A DNA stretch of 64,000 nt, from positions 110,805 to 174,804 of the forward strand of contig MNCI01022655.1 of assembly GCA_015680685.1 (NCBI GenBank). Reading direction: 5' to 3'. The first letter of the stretch is position 1; each line of letters opens with the position of its first letter. A model generated the notes under the pieces. The model worked only from the letters and a program-made list of their open reading frames with translations. It was not told the origin of the DNA and did no database searches. This document shows positions 35,990 through 48,275 of the stretch, in pieces. The position numbers were made by a program, and so were the translations under genes. This DNA is from Gnetum montanum (taxonomy: Eukaryota; Streptophyta; Gnetopsida; Gnetales; Gnetaceae).

Positions 35990-37440
35990 AATTTTTCACC
36001 TTTAAAAACTAAGGAAAAATAAAGATTTTTTTGCATAAAATTGAAGTCTAGAGGAAGCCATAAAAGCCTAGAATAGTGAGGAATTTCAAAGAGGGCTTAG
36101 AATATGTGTCAAATGGAGATTCTTAGGAGCTTTAGGTGTTAAGGAATGCAACAATTGGATATATCATGGTGGAAAATGTCTGGTTTGAAAGCAAGATGGC
36201 TAAGGGATAAGGAGTTTAACCATCTCAACCAAGGAGTATGCAAGTGAATCCTCCTCGTAGTAGGTTCATGCCTTGAATGCCTTTGAATGCCCTCAGATCA
36301 AGAAGTTTGTGGGCTCCAAGGATGATTAATGGTTGTGAATTGTTAAAAATTGAATCACCATAGAAATCATTAAAGAATTTTGAACATTTACCAAACGAAC
36401 CCATCAAGAAATTCATGAGAAGAGGTAATGAGGTGGTATATGGAAGGAATAGGTGGGAGAGAGAGAGTATGGAATGGAGTTTTTCATGTTCGTTACATGA
36501 AGTCCCTTATGAAAGATGTGATTAATATGATCAAAGAACTTCCTTCTTTATTCTAAATCAAGACCATCCACTTCTAGTGACTTCACATTAACACATTAGA
36601 CCATTTCACCATCCAAGATACAAGAATATACCCACAGACTACTCACCATTCCAAGGAAAGAAGAAAAAAAAAGCAAGAAGTGAAAAGGACCTTAGTTAGA
36701 GGGGTGCCTTTAGGCATGGGTAACATGTCTTTCTAGCCTCATAACTAGTGCTTGTAGCCTGTTGTTATGTTTAAGGGGTGTGCTTTGAATTTCCATTATT
36801 TGTTTTTTATTTTTTTTACAGATGGAAACCACACCATGCAAAGACATTGCTTCTTGTTTATTGGTTGATAGAGGAATGGTGAAAAATCTAGGGAAATACT
36901 CATGCAACCCTAGATGACAAGCAACTAAAAAAGTGACAAATCCCCTTGAAGTCACACCCTTGTTCATCCACTTAATTCATCCTAAGTTTGGAAGGTACCA
37001 AAGTCACAAATTTATTATAATTTTTTATTAAGAAGGGGCCTAATATTGCCAAAACAAGGAAACATAATAGAGTTATGTGGAGTGGTCGATGACATGGACT
37101 CACTACCTATTATCATGAAAATAAACAATGTCCCATTAGTAAATATCAAAATTCTAAAATGAAATCTAGCCATTTGCAATCAAATAATCAATGAAGTTTC
37201 AAACCATCGTCAATGAGTAGTTGTAGTTGGCACCAAAGTCTTGATGGTAATAAAGAAAAATAAAGAAACATAAGAAAAATTCAAATAGAGAAAAATAAAA
37301 TAAATAAAAATATGTAAAAAGGAAAAATACCCAAGAAACTAGAAAACACACTAAAGACAATTTAAAATAAAAAAGTTAAAAATCGAGGAGCCACTTTGTA
37401 GGATCTTAGCATAGATGGCCATCTTCCCCATGACTAAGTT
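35990..37440 (-). other. Element D untranslated spacer
   Basis: Shared spacer of the A/B/D/E group (TTAGTTAGAGGGGTGCC, GGAAACCACACCATGC). An A-rich tract occupies about 37250-37380. No gene. Confidence 0.6.
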
Positions 37441-39884
37441 GGAAAGGGAAGATCTGAAAGATTGAGCATGCTTGCTCATTTTTTGAGGTATTATTCCCAT
37501 TGGTTTCTTTTGGTTCATGGAAAAGCATTAGTTGTTGGATGTTGACTAATCATTTTTTATTTGGGCTATTAGGGTGGTAGATCATCATGACCCTAGATGG
37601 AAAGGTTTCATAGATAATGTAAGGGCCCTCCCATAGTATTTAACATTTTATTAATTGAGGAACATGCAAGGGGTTCCAATTGATCACCTTATCTCTTGGT
37701 TGAAACTTTACTTTCATAATCATGAGGTTATGACATTGTTTACTATGTGCCTTGCACACTTTGTTTGATGATAGGGTCACTAATAATTTCTCATCTAGCA
37801 CATTAAGGTTTAGTAATTTTTCTTTTTGTGCTAGACTCGGGTCCAAGTCAACGTCACATGTAGTTGAAAGTGTGTAAGGTCCAAGTTGAGGTTATTTTTG
37901 ATCTCCATGAAATGTTTGGCTTGGTGAAGAAACTATTGTTTATTCATGTGGTCCCACTTCTGTGTCATCTCCTATGTGAGCAGATAGGAGAGGATGTTGT
38001 CATACTAGTTCATGCCTTCACAATATTATTCATTAATAGCACAACCAAAGAGAAGTTCATTCAAAAATTGATTTAATAGTGGGCTCTCCTCCTCTTTGCT
38101 ATCTCATCGTAATCAAGACAAGTGGTTAGCGATCACATTCTTGATCCCTTTGTAGTCCACTATTCTAAGATCAAACTCTTGAAGGATCATCAATCACCAT
38201 ATGACACAGGGGTTCACTATTGGCTTATTCATGAGAAACCAAATAGCACTATGGTCATTGTGCACAAACACTTTATATCCAACCACATAGTGCCTAAACG
38301 TCTCTAACACATACACTGCTACCATTAGCTTCTTTTTAGTGATGGTGTGATTAACTTGTGCATCCACAATGCTCTTGCTTACATAGTGGATGTAGGATGG
38401 ATGTTTTTGATAATCTATTTGTGTTAGCATGACTCCCAAGGCATAATTTGATGCATTCGTCATGATATGGAATGGTCTGGACCACTATGATGATCATAGA
38501 ATGAGAGTTTCTAGAAGATTCTATTTGAGTTATTGGAATGCATGCTTGCATTCCTTGGTCCAGATGAACAGTGCATCTTTCTTTGTTAGCTGCACCAACT
38601 ATTTGACGATCTTTGAGAAGTTCTCAATGAAACACCTGTAGTAACCAATATGTCCAAGGAATGATCACACATCTTTCATAGTCTTTGGTTACCTGGTGAT
38701 TCCTTGGATGACTCTTACTTTTCTTAAGTCTACCTCAATCCCTTTGATTGAAATTCAGTACCATAAGATAATGCCTTCTTAGACCATTAGATGGCTCTTT
38801 TGCTAATTGAGCCTCAGTTTGGTTTCCACACATCATTGAAGTGCTTATGCCAAATCGTTCAAGGATTGCCCAAAGGTAGCCTTGTAGGTAGAGAAGTCAT
38901 CCATGAAGACTTCTACCCCACTATGAATTTGTTATTGGAAGATGCTTAGGACCAACTGTTGGAAAGTAGGGGGAGCATTGTATAGGTTGAAAGGCATATT
39001 TTTGTATGAAAAAGTCCCCTAGGGACTTGTGAATGTTATTTTGGGCTAGTTCTTTAGCACAATCTGGATTTGGTTATAGCCACTATTCATCCAGAAAATT
39101 GTATAGGAATGCCTTGAGATTGTATCCAACACTTGATCCACAAATAACAATCGAAAGTGATATTTATAAGTAGTCATGTTCAATAACTTGAAATCAATGT
39201 AGACCCACCACTTTCCTTCTTTATTTGGCACTATGATAAGGGGGTTAATCCACTTGTTATCTGCAATGAAATAAATGAACCTTGACATGAGGAGTTATTC
39301 AATATCCTTCTTAACAGTCTACTTGAGCTTGGGATTTAGGCATCTTTATGGCTACATATTTAGTTTGATGAAGGAGTTTGTATATATTTTTTGTTGGCTT
39401 ATCCTTGGATTAATTCTTGTGAGCTTATGATATGACTAGGAAAATGTTGTTGGTCATTTGTTGACAACTTCCAAGAACTTCTTCTTTTGTTTAGGAGTAA
39501 GTGTGGCATTAATAATGATCGGCTTACCATTGTTTAATAAGGCATACTTCATGCCTGCTGGTAGAGCCTTCAACTTAAGGGGCTCCTGCTTGAAAGTCTC
39601 TAGGATCTCTAATCCTCCCTAATTGATTTCACCATGTTCATTAAAGAGTTGGTGATGGATTTGCTCCAATTGATCCATGCTTACCACATAAGAACTTGTG
39701 AGGCTCTTAGCTGGTTCCATGCACATTGTTGATTTAGCCTCTCTATTACTTGTCAGCCACTGAGTGTCTTTCTATTTAGTGGCTACTATGTATAGGCACC
39801 TTTGAATTTTTATGACATCAACACACTGACTGCATGCTTTAAGTGATGTGCTCTTTACAGACCACAGTATTTGCATGTAGTGGC
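37441..39884 (-). pseudogene. Element D pol: reverse transcriptase and RNase H, integrase core deleted
   Basis: Reverse transcriptase (about 38640-39350) includes NPLIIVPNKEGKWW and keeps an intact FMDDFST loop, unlike B. RNase H (38194-38600) has TNASNYALG and HNDHSAIWFL. Only the integrase C-terminus (37640-37846, PRDKV) remains, joined near 37875 to the segment upstream of the core. Compared with B, about 780 bp containing the DDE core are missing. Frameshifts and TAG/TGA stops are common. Confidence 0.85.
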
Positions 39885-39885
39885 A

Positions 39886-40263
39886 CTATGTGTCACTGTA
39901 CGCGATGCATAGAACATGCTTTTTCTTAATCTTTCCAAATTCATTCTCCTTAGAAATTTCCAAGGAAAGATCTCTTATCCCAAACCATGCATCAATAGTA
40001 CTCAGCCATGCTTTTTCCATGATGATAGGGGAGTCCCCCTTACTTTTTTCCACATGGATTACTAGGAAACTAACAAGATATGACCACTTACAAATAGTGG
40101 TCACAATGTCCTCCACCAATCCCAACGGAACAATGATGGATTGATCTGCCAGTTCTAATATGATATTGCTCTTTTTCAAAGGAGGTAGGTTCAAGTCTTT
40201 GTACATTTCTTATGAAATCAAATTAACTCAAAAACCTGAGTCCAAAAAATCCTTTCATGGTTC
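39886..40263 (-). pseudogene. Element D protease, fused to the primer site
   Basis: Homologous to B protease: FLDSG active-site motif near 40230, LPPLKKSNI, PLGLVEDIV, and SPIIMEKAWLSTIDA at the position of B's FPIIIGKSWLSTINA. The first recognisable residues (ITKDEP, matching ITENEP in B) overlap the primer site, so no room is left for gag. Confidence 0.8.
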
Positions 40264-40264
40264 A

Positions 40265-40282
40265 TCCTTGGTAATAGTGCCA
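40265..40282 (-). promoter_or_regulatory. Element D primer binding site (tRNA-Asp type, decayed)
   Basis: Minus strand TGGCACTATTACCAAGGA; differs from the tRNA-Asp complement mainly by transitions and is placed one base inside the LTR. Confidence 0.65.
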
Positions 40283-40283
40283 A

Positions 40284-41185
40284 TGATGAGCAGTAAGTAG
40301 TTCCTACACCCAACTATATGAATCACAAGCGTTACAGTAGCAATTTAGTCAAATTATGTGGAATTTAGCTCTCCAAATGCTAATAGAAAAGATAGTGACC
40401 TGTGGACGTGATCATTGTCTTCTTGGCTTCACTTATGTTGATGCAAATGTATGGTTAAGTGAGAGCCAAGGCACATGATTTGTATTAATTTTTAAATTTT
40501 ATTCTAATTATCCTAAGTGTGAAATAAAGTAATTAAGTGTGTTCTAATCTAAGTAAATATCTAATACCTTAGTCTATTTCCTAACATAAGTATCTAGGCC
40601 CACCTTCCATACACATCTTGAACTCATTATGATGCCATTGGGTTACCAAGTGTTAGGCTATTGAATGTACCAAGCGATAACATTGCTCAAGCATTAAGGG
40701 TACCAAGTGTTAGGCTATTGAATGTACCAAGCATTAAGGGTATGCTCAAGGTAGTCATACTCATGTGTATTACTTAAGCATATTAATTAATTATTTAATT
40801 AAGAACATGAATTTAAAGTGCATAAAAGTTAACATTAAGCTATTCCAAGTGCTGCAAGGTATTTCAAGAATCTCATCTTTATTGTTATTACATTAATGTG
40901 TCTAGGTACATTGGTGCTTGAATAATGATCCATACAATCCTTGTCTCCTACTATAGGCAATTAGAAAATATTCTAATTGTTATGGAAAGAAACTACAAGA
41001 ACTATTTTATGATACTAACTCAACAATGCTATAAATGTGGTGGGTGTGTGCATTTATATAGGCAAAGATAGATACCACGTTAATGCATATGCGTTGACAC
41101 ATCAACTCATGTGTCAATTGGGATGCATCAACGGGGATGTGTCGATGCATGCTTATTGATGCAACCCAAACTTTACGATTCATCA
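40284..41185 (-). repeat. Element D 5' LTR
   Basis: Pairs with 20102-20973. It is about 30 bp longer, largely because of a local tandem duplication with a 40-base unit at 40691-40740. TATATAAA complement at 41053-41060; ATGCATC-type palindromes at 41085-41160. Confidence 0.9.
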
Positions 41186-41190
41186 ACAAT

Positions 41191-41740
41191 GAAAGTAAAT
41201 TTAAACAAAGTCATAGTATTCTAATGAATGGGAATCAATCTTAATCTTATTATCATTCATGAGTTAGGTCTAGGTACAATCCACTCAAATGAAAGTAAAT
41301 TTAAACAAATTCATATTGTACAACTAACTTAGATTCATGTTGTAGATACTTACTAACTATTGTTAGACTAAAAAAGCAAACTATAAGAGTTCTAATATGC
41401 TATTGAAAAAATGGTACCATTAATGTAGTAGGTAAACTATATTTATAAGCATTTATTGCAACTAGGACATTGCATCCTAGTTGTATTATCATATCTACCA
41501 CATACCAACTATTTAATTTAATTTTCATTCATCCCAAGACAAGGGCTATGCCAATATTTCTTAACAAAACATTATTTTATCTTTAATCTTTTTGAAATAT
41601 GATGCTTTATCATATATCACATCTATGATATCATAGCTATGTAACTCAATTTTCATCAATCCGAAGACAAGGACTATGCCAACATTTCCTAGAAAAACAA
41701 TGATTTAGCCTTAATTTTTTTGACATATGATACATTATCA
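41191..41740 (-). repeat. Element E 3' LTR, right part
   Basis: Continues 20101 after removal of D and its duplication, ending ACATTATCA at 41740, followed by ATACCC as in A and B. A roughly 30-base word (AATGAAAGTAAATTTAAACA) is repeated at 41189 and 41289. Confidence 0.6.
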
Positions 41741-42360
41741 TACCCTCGTGATTCACCAAAAGATCATCCTTAAGTTGTATAAAATGGATAAAGTCAAATT
41801 AAGAAAAATTATGGGATGACATTAACTTGATAAACTAACTTCACCAATGCTAGTTTCAACCCTGGATAACAAAGGAGGAGGGTTAACATTAGGTTGGTAG
41901 CTAGCTATAAAACCTTACCAAATCTTGTGGATGAGTTCTTTTTTAGATTTTGCAGATGCTAGATCTTAAACAGAAATGATGAAAAAGAACTCATGTAGCC
42001 AACTCTATTTTATTAGGATAAGGCTAGGATGATGATGATGATGATGATTAACTTGATAAACTAACTAGTTAATTAACAATATTACAAAAATGTGAGTGTC
42101 ACATTGCAAAATCTATTCAAGTGGCTTTACAAAAAATTTGACAAACAATTGGGTATACAATAAAATTTATAAAAATTACAAGAGTTCTTCAAATTTTCAT
42201 TGATAATTAATGTTCATATTGTCCATGGTGGTGGTGGTTCTTTATGCCTTAGTGTCTCATGTGATTGCTTCATTGGCTCTTTGCCAAAGTAGGCTTCTAC
42301 CCATAATGCCCTTGCATAACCACTCTTATATGTGTCTATGGGCACTATTGGCACAATTTT
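41741..42360 (-). other. Element E interior remnant next to the LTR
   Basis: Aligns with the LTR-side interior of A/B and with the accessory ORF's Pro tail (CCATGGTGGTGGTGG near 42220), then with the shared spacer (CCCATAATGCCCTTGCATAACC). The body of the accessory ORF is deleted. A (GAT) microsatellite lies at 42028-42048. Confidence 0.5.
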
Positions 42361-42799
42361 GCTATTATATAGAACAACAATTAATTTAGATATAGAGCTT
42401 TAAAATAAAGTTTGATGAGTTTTTCTAAGATGTTAGGATTTCAAATTAGAGGATCTGACTATTGCTAAGCTTAAAATTTTTATGCATGTTGAGAGATCAA
42501 AATATTTTATAAGAGCTTGTTCAAGAGTTTTTAGAAAATCCAAATGAATAGATGGTTCATAAAGTGGTATTTTGTTGCCATGAGAATGCAAATGCATGAC
42601 ATAGAAAGATATAAATAAGGAATGAAGCCCATAGTGGAAACCATTTAAGACAATACCTAGGGATTAGTAAAGAGGATTTGCTTAAATTGAGCAAAGGTTC
42701 TACGATCAGTTCATAGTCATAAAGATTTCTTATGAAAAGGAAGCTTAAGAATTATTAATCTAAATAAACATATAATTATACAATGGGCCCACTTGTTCA

Positions 42800-44200
42800 A
42801 GCTTAGTAGAATTATCTCATAGAACCAAATTTTGGTTCTACATAGAGGCTCATTACCACATTAGGTTTCAGATAATGAAGTGAAGGTTTTAGAGCTAAGG
42901 GTGAAATTAGAAGAAGTTTAAAATCAGTTCTAAATCAAATTAGCACTTATTAGTAAGGAAAAAATTAATCTAATTTAGTTTGTTTTAAGTTTTTCACAAA
43001 AGGCTACCATGTTATTAAACATGCTTGAGCTAATATGTTAAGTTAATGTATGGAATCGAAAGCTTAGGCCTTGTATAACTTAAAAAAGAATTAGTTTTTA
43101 ATGAGGAGCATGTAGAACCAAAAATTGATTCTATGAACAAGCTCTATTTTGATTCTACCATGTTAGTTAATTTTGAGTTTGCATTCATGTGAATTCTCAA
43201 ATACAAAAAGCTTAGGGATCAAATCTATAAAGTTTAAATGAAGAGTACTAATTCACATCATCACAAGTTGTAATATTGAAGGTTCATAGAATCAAAAATT
43301 AGTTCTACAAATGAAGCTCATAGTATATATACCATGTGGAGTAGGTAAGAAAGGCTTAAGTCATAGTATCAAAAAGTGGTTATACGAAGAGAAGTAAGTT
43401 TGGTTCTACAAGGAAACCTCATATTAATTGCCACATTAGATTCAAACAAGAAATCTTTATAGAACCAAAATTTGATTTTCTAAAGAATAATAAATCTAGT
43501 TCTATAAACCATACTAGCTTTAACATTGGAAAATATTTGTAGAGACAAAGAGCTAGGTTTACAAAGGAATTCAAAACTAGTTCTATAAGCCGCATTAGCT
43601 TTCAATATGAAACAAGCTTGTAGAATCAAAAAGTAGTTCTACCAAGAAACGCTAATCTAGTTCTACAAGCCATGTTAGGCTAAAGAGTTTATAAGCTTGT
43701 AGAATCAAAACTCAATTCTACAAAAGCTCAAATTTGGTTTTATGAGTGAAGCTTATCTCATCTACCGCATAGGCTTAGGAAAAGAATGTGTTTCATAGAA
43801 CCAAATATTGGTTCTATAAGCAAGCTTTAGATCAATTCTATGAGTCACATTAGCTTATAGAATCAAAAGCTAGGATTTAACTCCATAAGTTTAGGACCTA
43901 CTTTAAAGAAATAAATGTATTGAATTATATTTTTAATCTAGCTCAACAGGTCGAGATTAAATGGAGCTTAGTGAAAAGAAGATTTTAAAAGTTTTGAGCT
44001 AAACTAACATTATAAAAATATTTAAAAGCCACATAAGCAAGGAGTTCATAGAACTAAAAAATGGTTCTATGAAGAACTCATAGAATTAGTTTCATAAAGA
44101 ATGGTCAAACTCTGTGGAATTCAATTATGTAAAACAAATTTTTTTTAAAGCCTTCACAAGGAAAACCTAATGTTATAGAATCGAAAAATGGTTCCAAAAA
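42800..44200. repeat. Array of TAGAACCAAA/TTTGGTTCTA palindromes
   Basis: About twenty degenerate palindromes, best at 42820 (TAGAACCAAATTTTGGTTCTA), are spaced at roughly 50-90 bp with spacers containing CATGTTAGCTTT-like words. They read as the reverse complement of the 16.1-17.6 kb array. A 40-45-bp direct repeat (TCTATAGGAAGTTAAG...) lies at 44205-44315. Confidence 0.65.
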
Positions 44201-44366
44201 AAGATCTTTATTATCTATAGGAAGTTAAGCAAAGTATTTGAAGAAAAATCTTTATTATTTCTATAGGAACAAGAGTTGAATCTATAGGAAGTTAAGAAAA
44301 GTATTTGAAGAAAAAGCTAAGTCATCAAGTTATTCATATTGAAGCCTCATAGGCCTTAATGACCTT

Positions 44367-46440
44367 TGTACTATCCGAAATCGTCGGCGTAAGGCTGGAG
44401 GAAAATGAACGCTGAAAGATCTCCAGAGAGATACAGATGACCCTGCCTTCACGTGAGGGCAAGCTAGAAAAATGAAGGCAGAGTGCCTTGGATGGTCTAC
44501 ATGCAGATCAACCAAGGACTTCCCTGAGTGTACGTTAAGGCCTGCACTGGGGTTATCGTCACAAAATGTAAAACGAAGATCATAATGCAACGAAACGTAA
44601 ATGTGAATATAGCGTGAAAACTTAAACAGAATATGCAGAAACATGCAATAAAATGAGATAACATGGACAATGAACCAAAATAGCACAATGGAAGGAAAAA
44701 ATGAAACTGTATTGTATTAATTAACAAAATGTGCATTGGTCAAAACGTAGTTGTAAGTCTGGATTGCAAGTTAGACGTTAAGCTCCGATGTGTGGTGTTT
44801 ACAGGCGTTGGGGATCACGTGCGTCTGGGCTTAGGATTACTGGTTTTGATTTTCCAAATTTTTTCCAACCTCATTTATGTCAATGAATAGGGTATTTATA
44901 CATTTTGCTAGGCTCAAGAGTAGGATTCATGAATGAGGTCAATGGTTGTTTGATCCGAGAAAAATGGATTGTGTGATAGGTGTACACGGGTAGACCACGT
45001 TTTAGATCGGATGCACTGTATTTTACAATCACAAAATGGCTTACGCCCATGGAAGCAGCGTAAGAGCTTGAAAAGCTCACAGATGGTGAGGCTTACAATG
45101 AAAATTTACAATGAATTCCAAGAGGGATTGACTCTGGCTCGCTTGAAACTTCATGGTCCTTTGAATCGACTGTTGCAGGATCTCGATTTGAGTGGTTCGA
45201 TGGCTTTTTGAGGTGTCTATGCTTCACCAGGGCTCCCAACGTGAGTTGATTTGGTCCTAGCGTGTCTTCAGCATGTGTTTGGAGTGCTTTTTTTTAGGCG
45301 TGACATGTTCTCCTGATGGACTCACACTGCCAATGTGACCTCAACGTGACCCTAGCGCGACCTCAGTGTGAGTAAGATTTATGACACTTTTGACACCAAT
45401 TTTGAATTTTTGAAGCCTAGATTTTAGAAGTGTGGCTACTTCATGCCTATAGGGATGACCTGTATGCTAAATCTAAGCTTGTTTGTGCTTGGATTTGGGT
45501 CATTTTGTCAGCTCATGCTAGGCTCACATTGTCAGCATGACCTCAGCGTGACCCCAATGTGACCTAGCCGTGACCAACTGGAAGTGACACATTTTGAGCT
45601 AAATTTTGACCTCTGACGCTTGTTCCTTGAAGTGCAACTACTGCCTACTTTCTAGGGTGGCCTGGATGATGAATTTGAGTCTGTTCTTGTGTTGATTTGA
45701 GCCACTTTTTGTTGGTCACACTGGGCTCACGTTGTCAGCATGACTAAGCCAAAATGCCATGTTTCATGCCTAAATTTTGATTTTTTGGAGCCTGTTAACA
45801 AGTAGAACTATTTCCTGTCCTTGGGGGTTGAGTTGATGCTAAAACTTGTGCTTTGAACTATTTGATTTTCTCTATTTTTGTTTGGTCTTGCTAGGCTCAT
45901 GCTCGAGCGTGATGCCAGCATGACCTAGGCATGAGTAAACAAATCATGTAATTTTGAGCTTAATTTTCGAGGTTCTGGAGGTCGGGAGCTGCAATGAACA
46001 TTAGTGAAGCTCGAGGGGAGTTTGTGTGCTTGAATTTAGATTTTTTAAACTTGGTTTTAGTGCTCTAAAAGTTGGTCAAGCTGTACTCACGCTGTACTCA
46101 CACTAGGTAGCGTGAGCTCAGCGTGAGTAGCAAGATTTGTGCGTTTCTGACTTGAAATCTTCGGTTCTAGATGCTGAAACTTGGAGTAGTCATCAGTGGG
46201 CCCTGAGGGGGCCTTGCCCATTTAAATTAGGACCATTTTGACTTGATTTGGAAGCTATCATGGTTGGTCACATTGAGGGCAAGCTAGCTTGATAGCATGA
46301 GCAAGCTAGTTTAAGCAAGTTGGCTTGAGCAAGTTGAGTGTGAGTTCCATGCCTTAGTCAAATTTTTTCCTCCTGAATGCTAGAAAGAGCTTGAGTCATT
46401 CTTGTTTCAAAGTGTTACGCTAAAATTTTATGGTGTTTCA
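44367..46440 (-). repeat. Element C 3' LTR
   Basis: 2074 bp. TATAAATA complement at 44893-44900, so about 1.5 kb of U3 lies to its right. U3 contains five degenerate tandem repeats (about 45380-46330, 165-210 bp each), each ending in words such as GGCTCACGTTGTCAGCATGA and CAGCGTGACC that are partly self-complementary. Confidence 0.92.
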
Positions 46441-46457
46441 TTGGTCCCTCTTTATTG
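46441..46457 (-). promoter_or_regulatory. Element C polypurine tract
   Basis: Minus strand AATAAAGAGGGACCAA immediately before the LTR start TGAAACACC. Confidence 0.6.
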
Positions 46458-48275
46458 ACGTCTGGAGGAATCCACTCGAGACGCTTCGACAAAGAAGTAC
46501 AAAACACCACGAACAACCAAGTACTAAGCATTTTCTATTGGCCCCTGGCCAGATGTCATCGCACCATGTTCAAAAGTACATTAGATTTATGGAAATTTAG
46601 TTTAAGGAAAGAAAATTGGAACTGTGGGGAATGAGAAATTGATCAAAGGGTGTCATTGTTTGAACTACGGGAGAGGAATGCTCTCATGTGCACGAGCTAG
46701 TTTTTGGTCCTTGTCAATAGCTAATATATAGCAAACTTGGAACCAAGGCATAGGAGGTGCGTTCTTTGGAGAAATGGGACCCTTGTGTCATGTTTAAGGG
46801 AGCCCGTTGTGATCAACCAAAGCAATACGATGATGTGCAGCATGATCATTTGAGACACAAGTGTTTTTTCCAAGACAATTGTCTTCTCACTTGGGGCTTG
46901 TATGAGAAGAGCCAATGGTCTTTAGTCTATGATGTCAACAGGGTCATGAAGACCTTTTTTGTGCATTTTTCTCTTTGAACCCCTTTTTATTTTATTTTTT
47001 TTTCTTGGTCTTTTTGAAAGAGCTTGCCTTTTGTGTCGTGCTCGTGTTTGAGAATTTGCACTTTTGCATCATGTACTATGTATTGTGTTTTGCGTTACAA
47101 TTGCTTAGAGAATCACAGTGTGCAACAACGTATCAAGAGATTTGGGTGAGTAGGATACAATGTATCCAGGGAATGCAATTGAGCAAGATGAGGGCGCATG
47201 ATGGGGAATAAGAAATGTATCAAGGGTCGGGAATGTACTTATGAGCAGATTGATTAACCCAGTTGCGAGTGTCAGGAAGAATACGATACCTTGTCATCAT
47301 GATGAAGTGCATCTATGCATGAACACCTCAAGCATGTCATCCTACAAACAAAACTCCAAGAAGACAAGAAAAACACAAATAAAATGATTCACTAAGCACT
47401 TTAAACTTGAGAACATCCAAGGAGATGGAGCCACCATGTGCAATTTTCAAAGTAGAAAACATCATGAACTATATCAGCCTTGTCAAGGCCCATGTGATGA
47501 ATCATGTAGCAAGTCTTTGTGAAACATGAATAGCCAATTGCAGCAACACTTCTTTTCAAACTCTACCTGGTCATTGATGATGTTGCTAGTTTATAGTCTT
47601 AGCAAACTATTGTGGATTATTTTTACGTCATAATCCTTTGGACATCACCAGTTTATCGTCGTAGCAGATGGTGCAGTGCTAGTTTATAGTCGTAGCGGAC
47701 TACGAAGAGGCAAACTAGTTTATAGTCTTAGCAGACTCTGGATGCTAGTTTTACGTCATGGTGGACAAATGTGGCAGTTTAGTGTCATACCGAATGGAGC
47801 TCTATGGTGTCGGTTTACTATCATGACACTAGGACATTCTGTTGTATTAGTTTTAAGTCATGATGCCATGACTTTTCTGTTGTATCAGTTTTAAGTCATG
47901 ATGCCAAGACATTTCTCTGCTTACCTTGCTTGTGTAAGGTGTGATGCTGCATGCATGGTCATGCTGTGTGTCTGTGAGATCCTGCAAAGATCAACTAGGA
48001 AGAAAACAACATCAAGTGACACCTGTTGTGCATAGATTTGAAATGTATGAATGAAAGAAAATCAATGCAAAAGGTGATAGTTTTAGGCCATTCCAGGCCG
48101 TATGCTAGTTTAAGGCCGTATGCAAAAGGTGTTTTTGTAGTTTTATGTTTTTATGTTTCATGTTTTTCAAATGCAATGTGTAAACTAAGTTGACGAATGT
48201 GTAAAAAGAGAAAATGCCTAATCTAAGTGAGCAGGAAAAATGTAAATGCATAGTCTAGTGCAATGTAAACAAAAA
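46458..48275 (-). other. Element C non-coding interior in place of pol
   Basis: No reverse transcriptase, RNase H or integrase motif in any frame; the small frames at 46721-46915 and 46757-46978 have no family features. It contains the CAGTTTA repeat field described separately. Confidence 0.6.
47585..47915. repeat. Dispersed CTAGTTTATAGTCGTAGCGGAC repeats
   Basis: About nine copies of a 20-22-base word built as (C/T)AGTTTA + TAGTC/CGTCA + TAGCAGAC, 25-55 bp apart. Two more copies lie at 49612-49675 inside the gag region (CCAGTTTAACATCTTAGTGG) and weaker ones near 48080-48120. Confidence 0.6.

Larger units (their letters stand above)
20102..41185 (-). mobile_element. Element D: gag-less Athila/Tat-like element, split by B
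   Basis: LTRs at 20102-20973 and 40284-41185, with identical ACAAT flanks at 20097-20101 and 41186-41190. Removing B (21058-32739) joins GGTATGGAAC to the interior at 32740, restoring alignment with A and B. The minus-strand order is primer site, protease, reverse transcriptase, RNase H, remnants of integrase, spacer, internal U3-like cassette, accessory ORF, LTR. Gag is absent: protease sequence starts right at the primer site. The integrase core is also deleted. About 9.4 kb without B. Confidence 0.9.

Noticed and set aside
42028-42048. GAT microsatellite
   Set aside because: Short simple repeat of no special interest.
46721-46978. Small overlapping open frames on both strands in element C
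   Set aside because: No conserved motif and they lie in the interior where pol should be; no support as genes.
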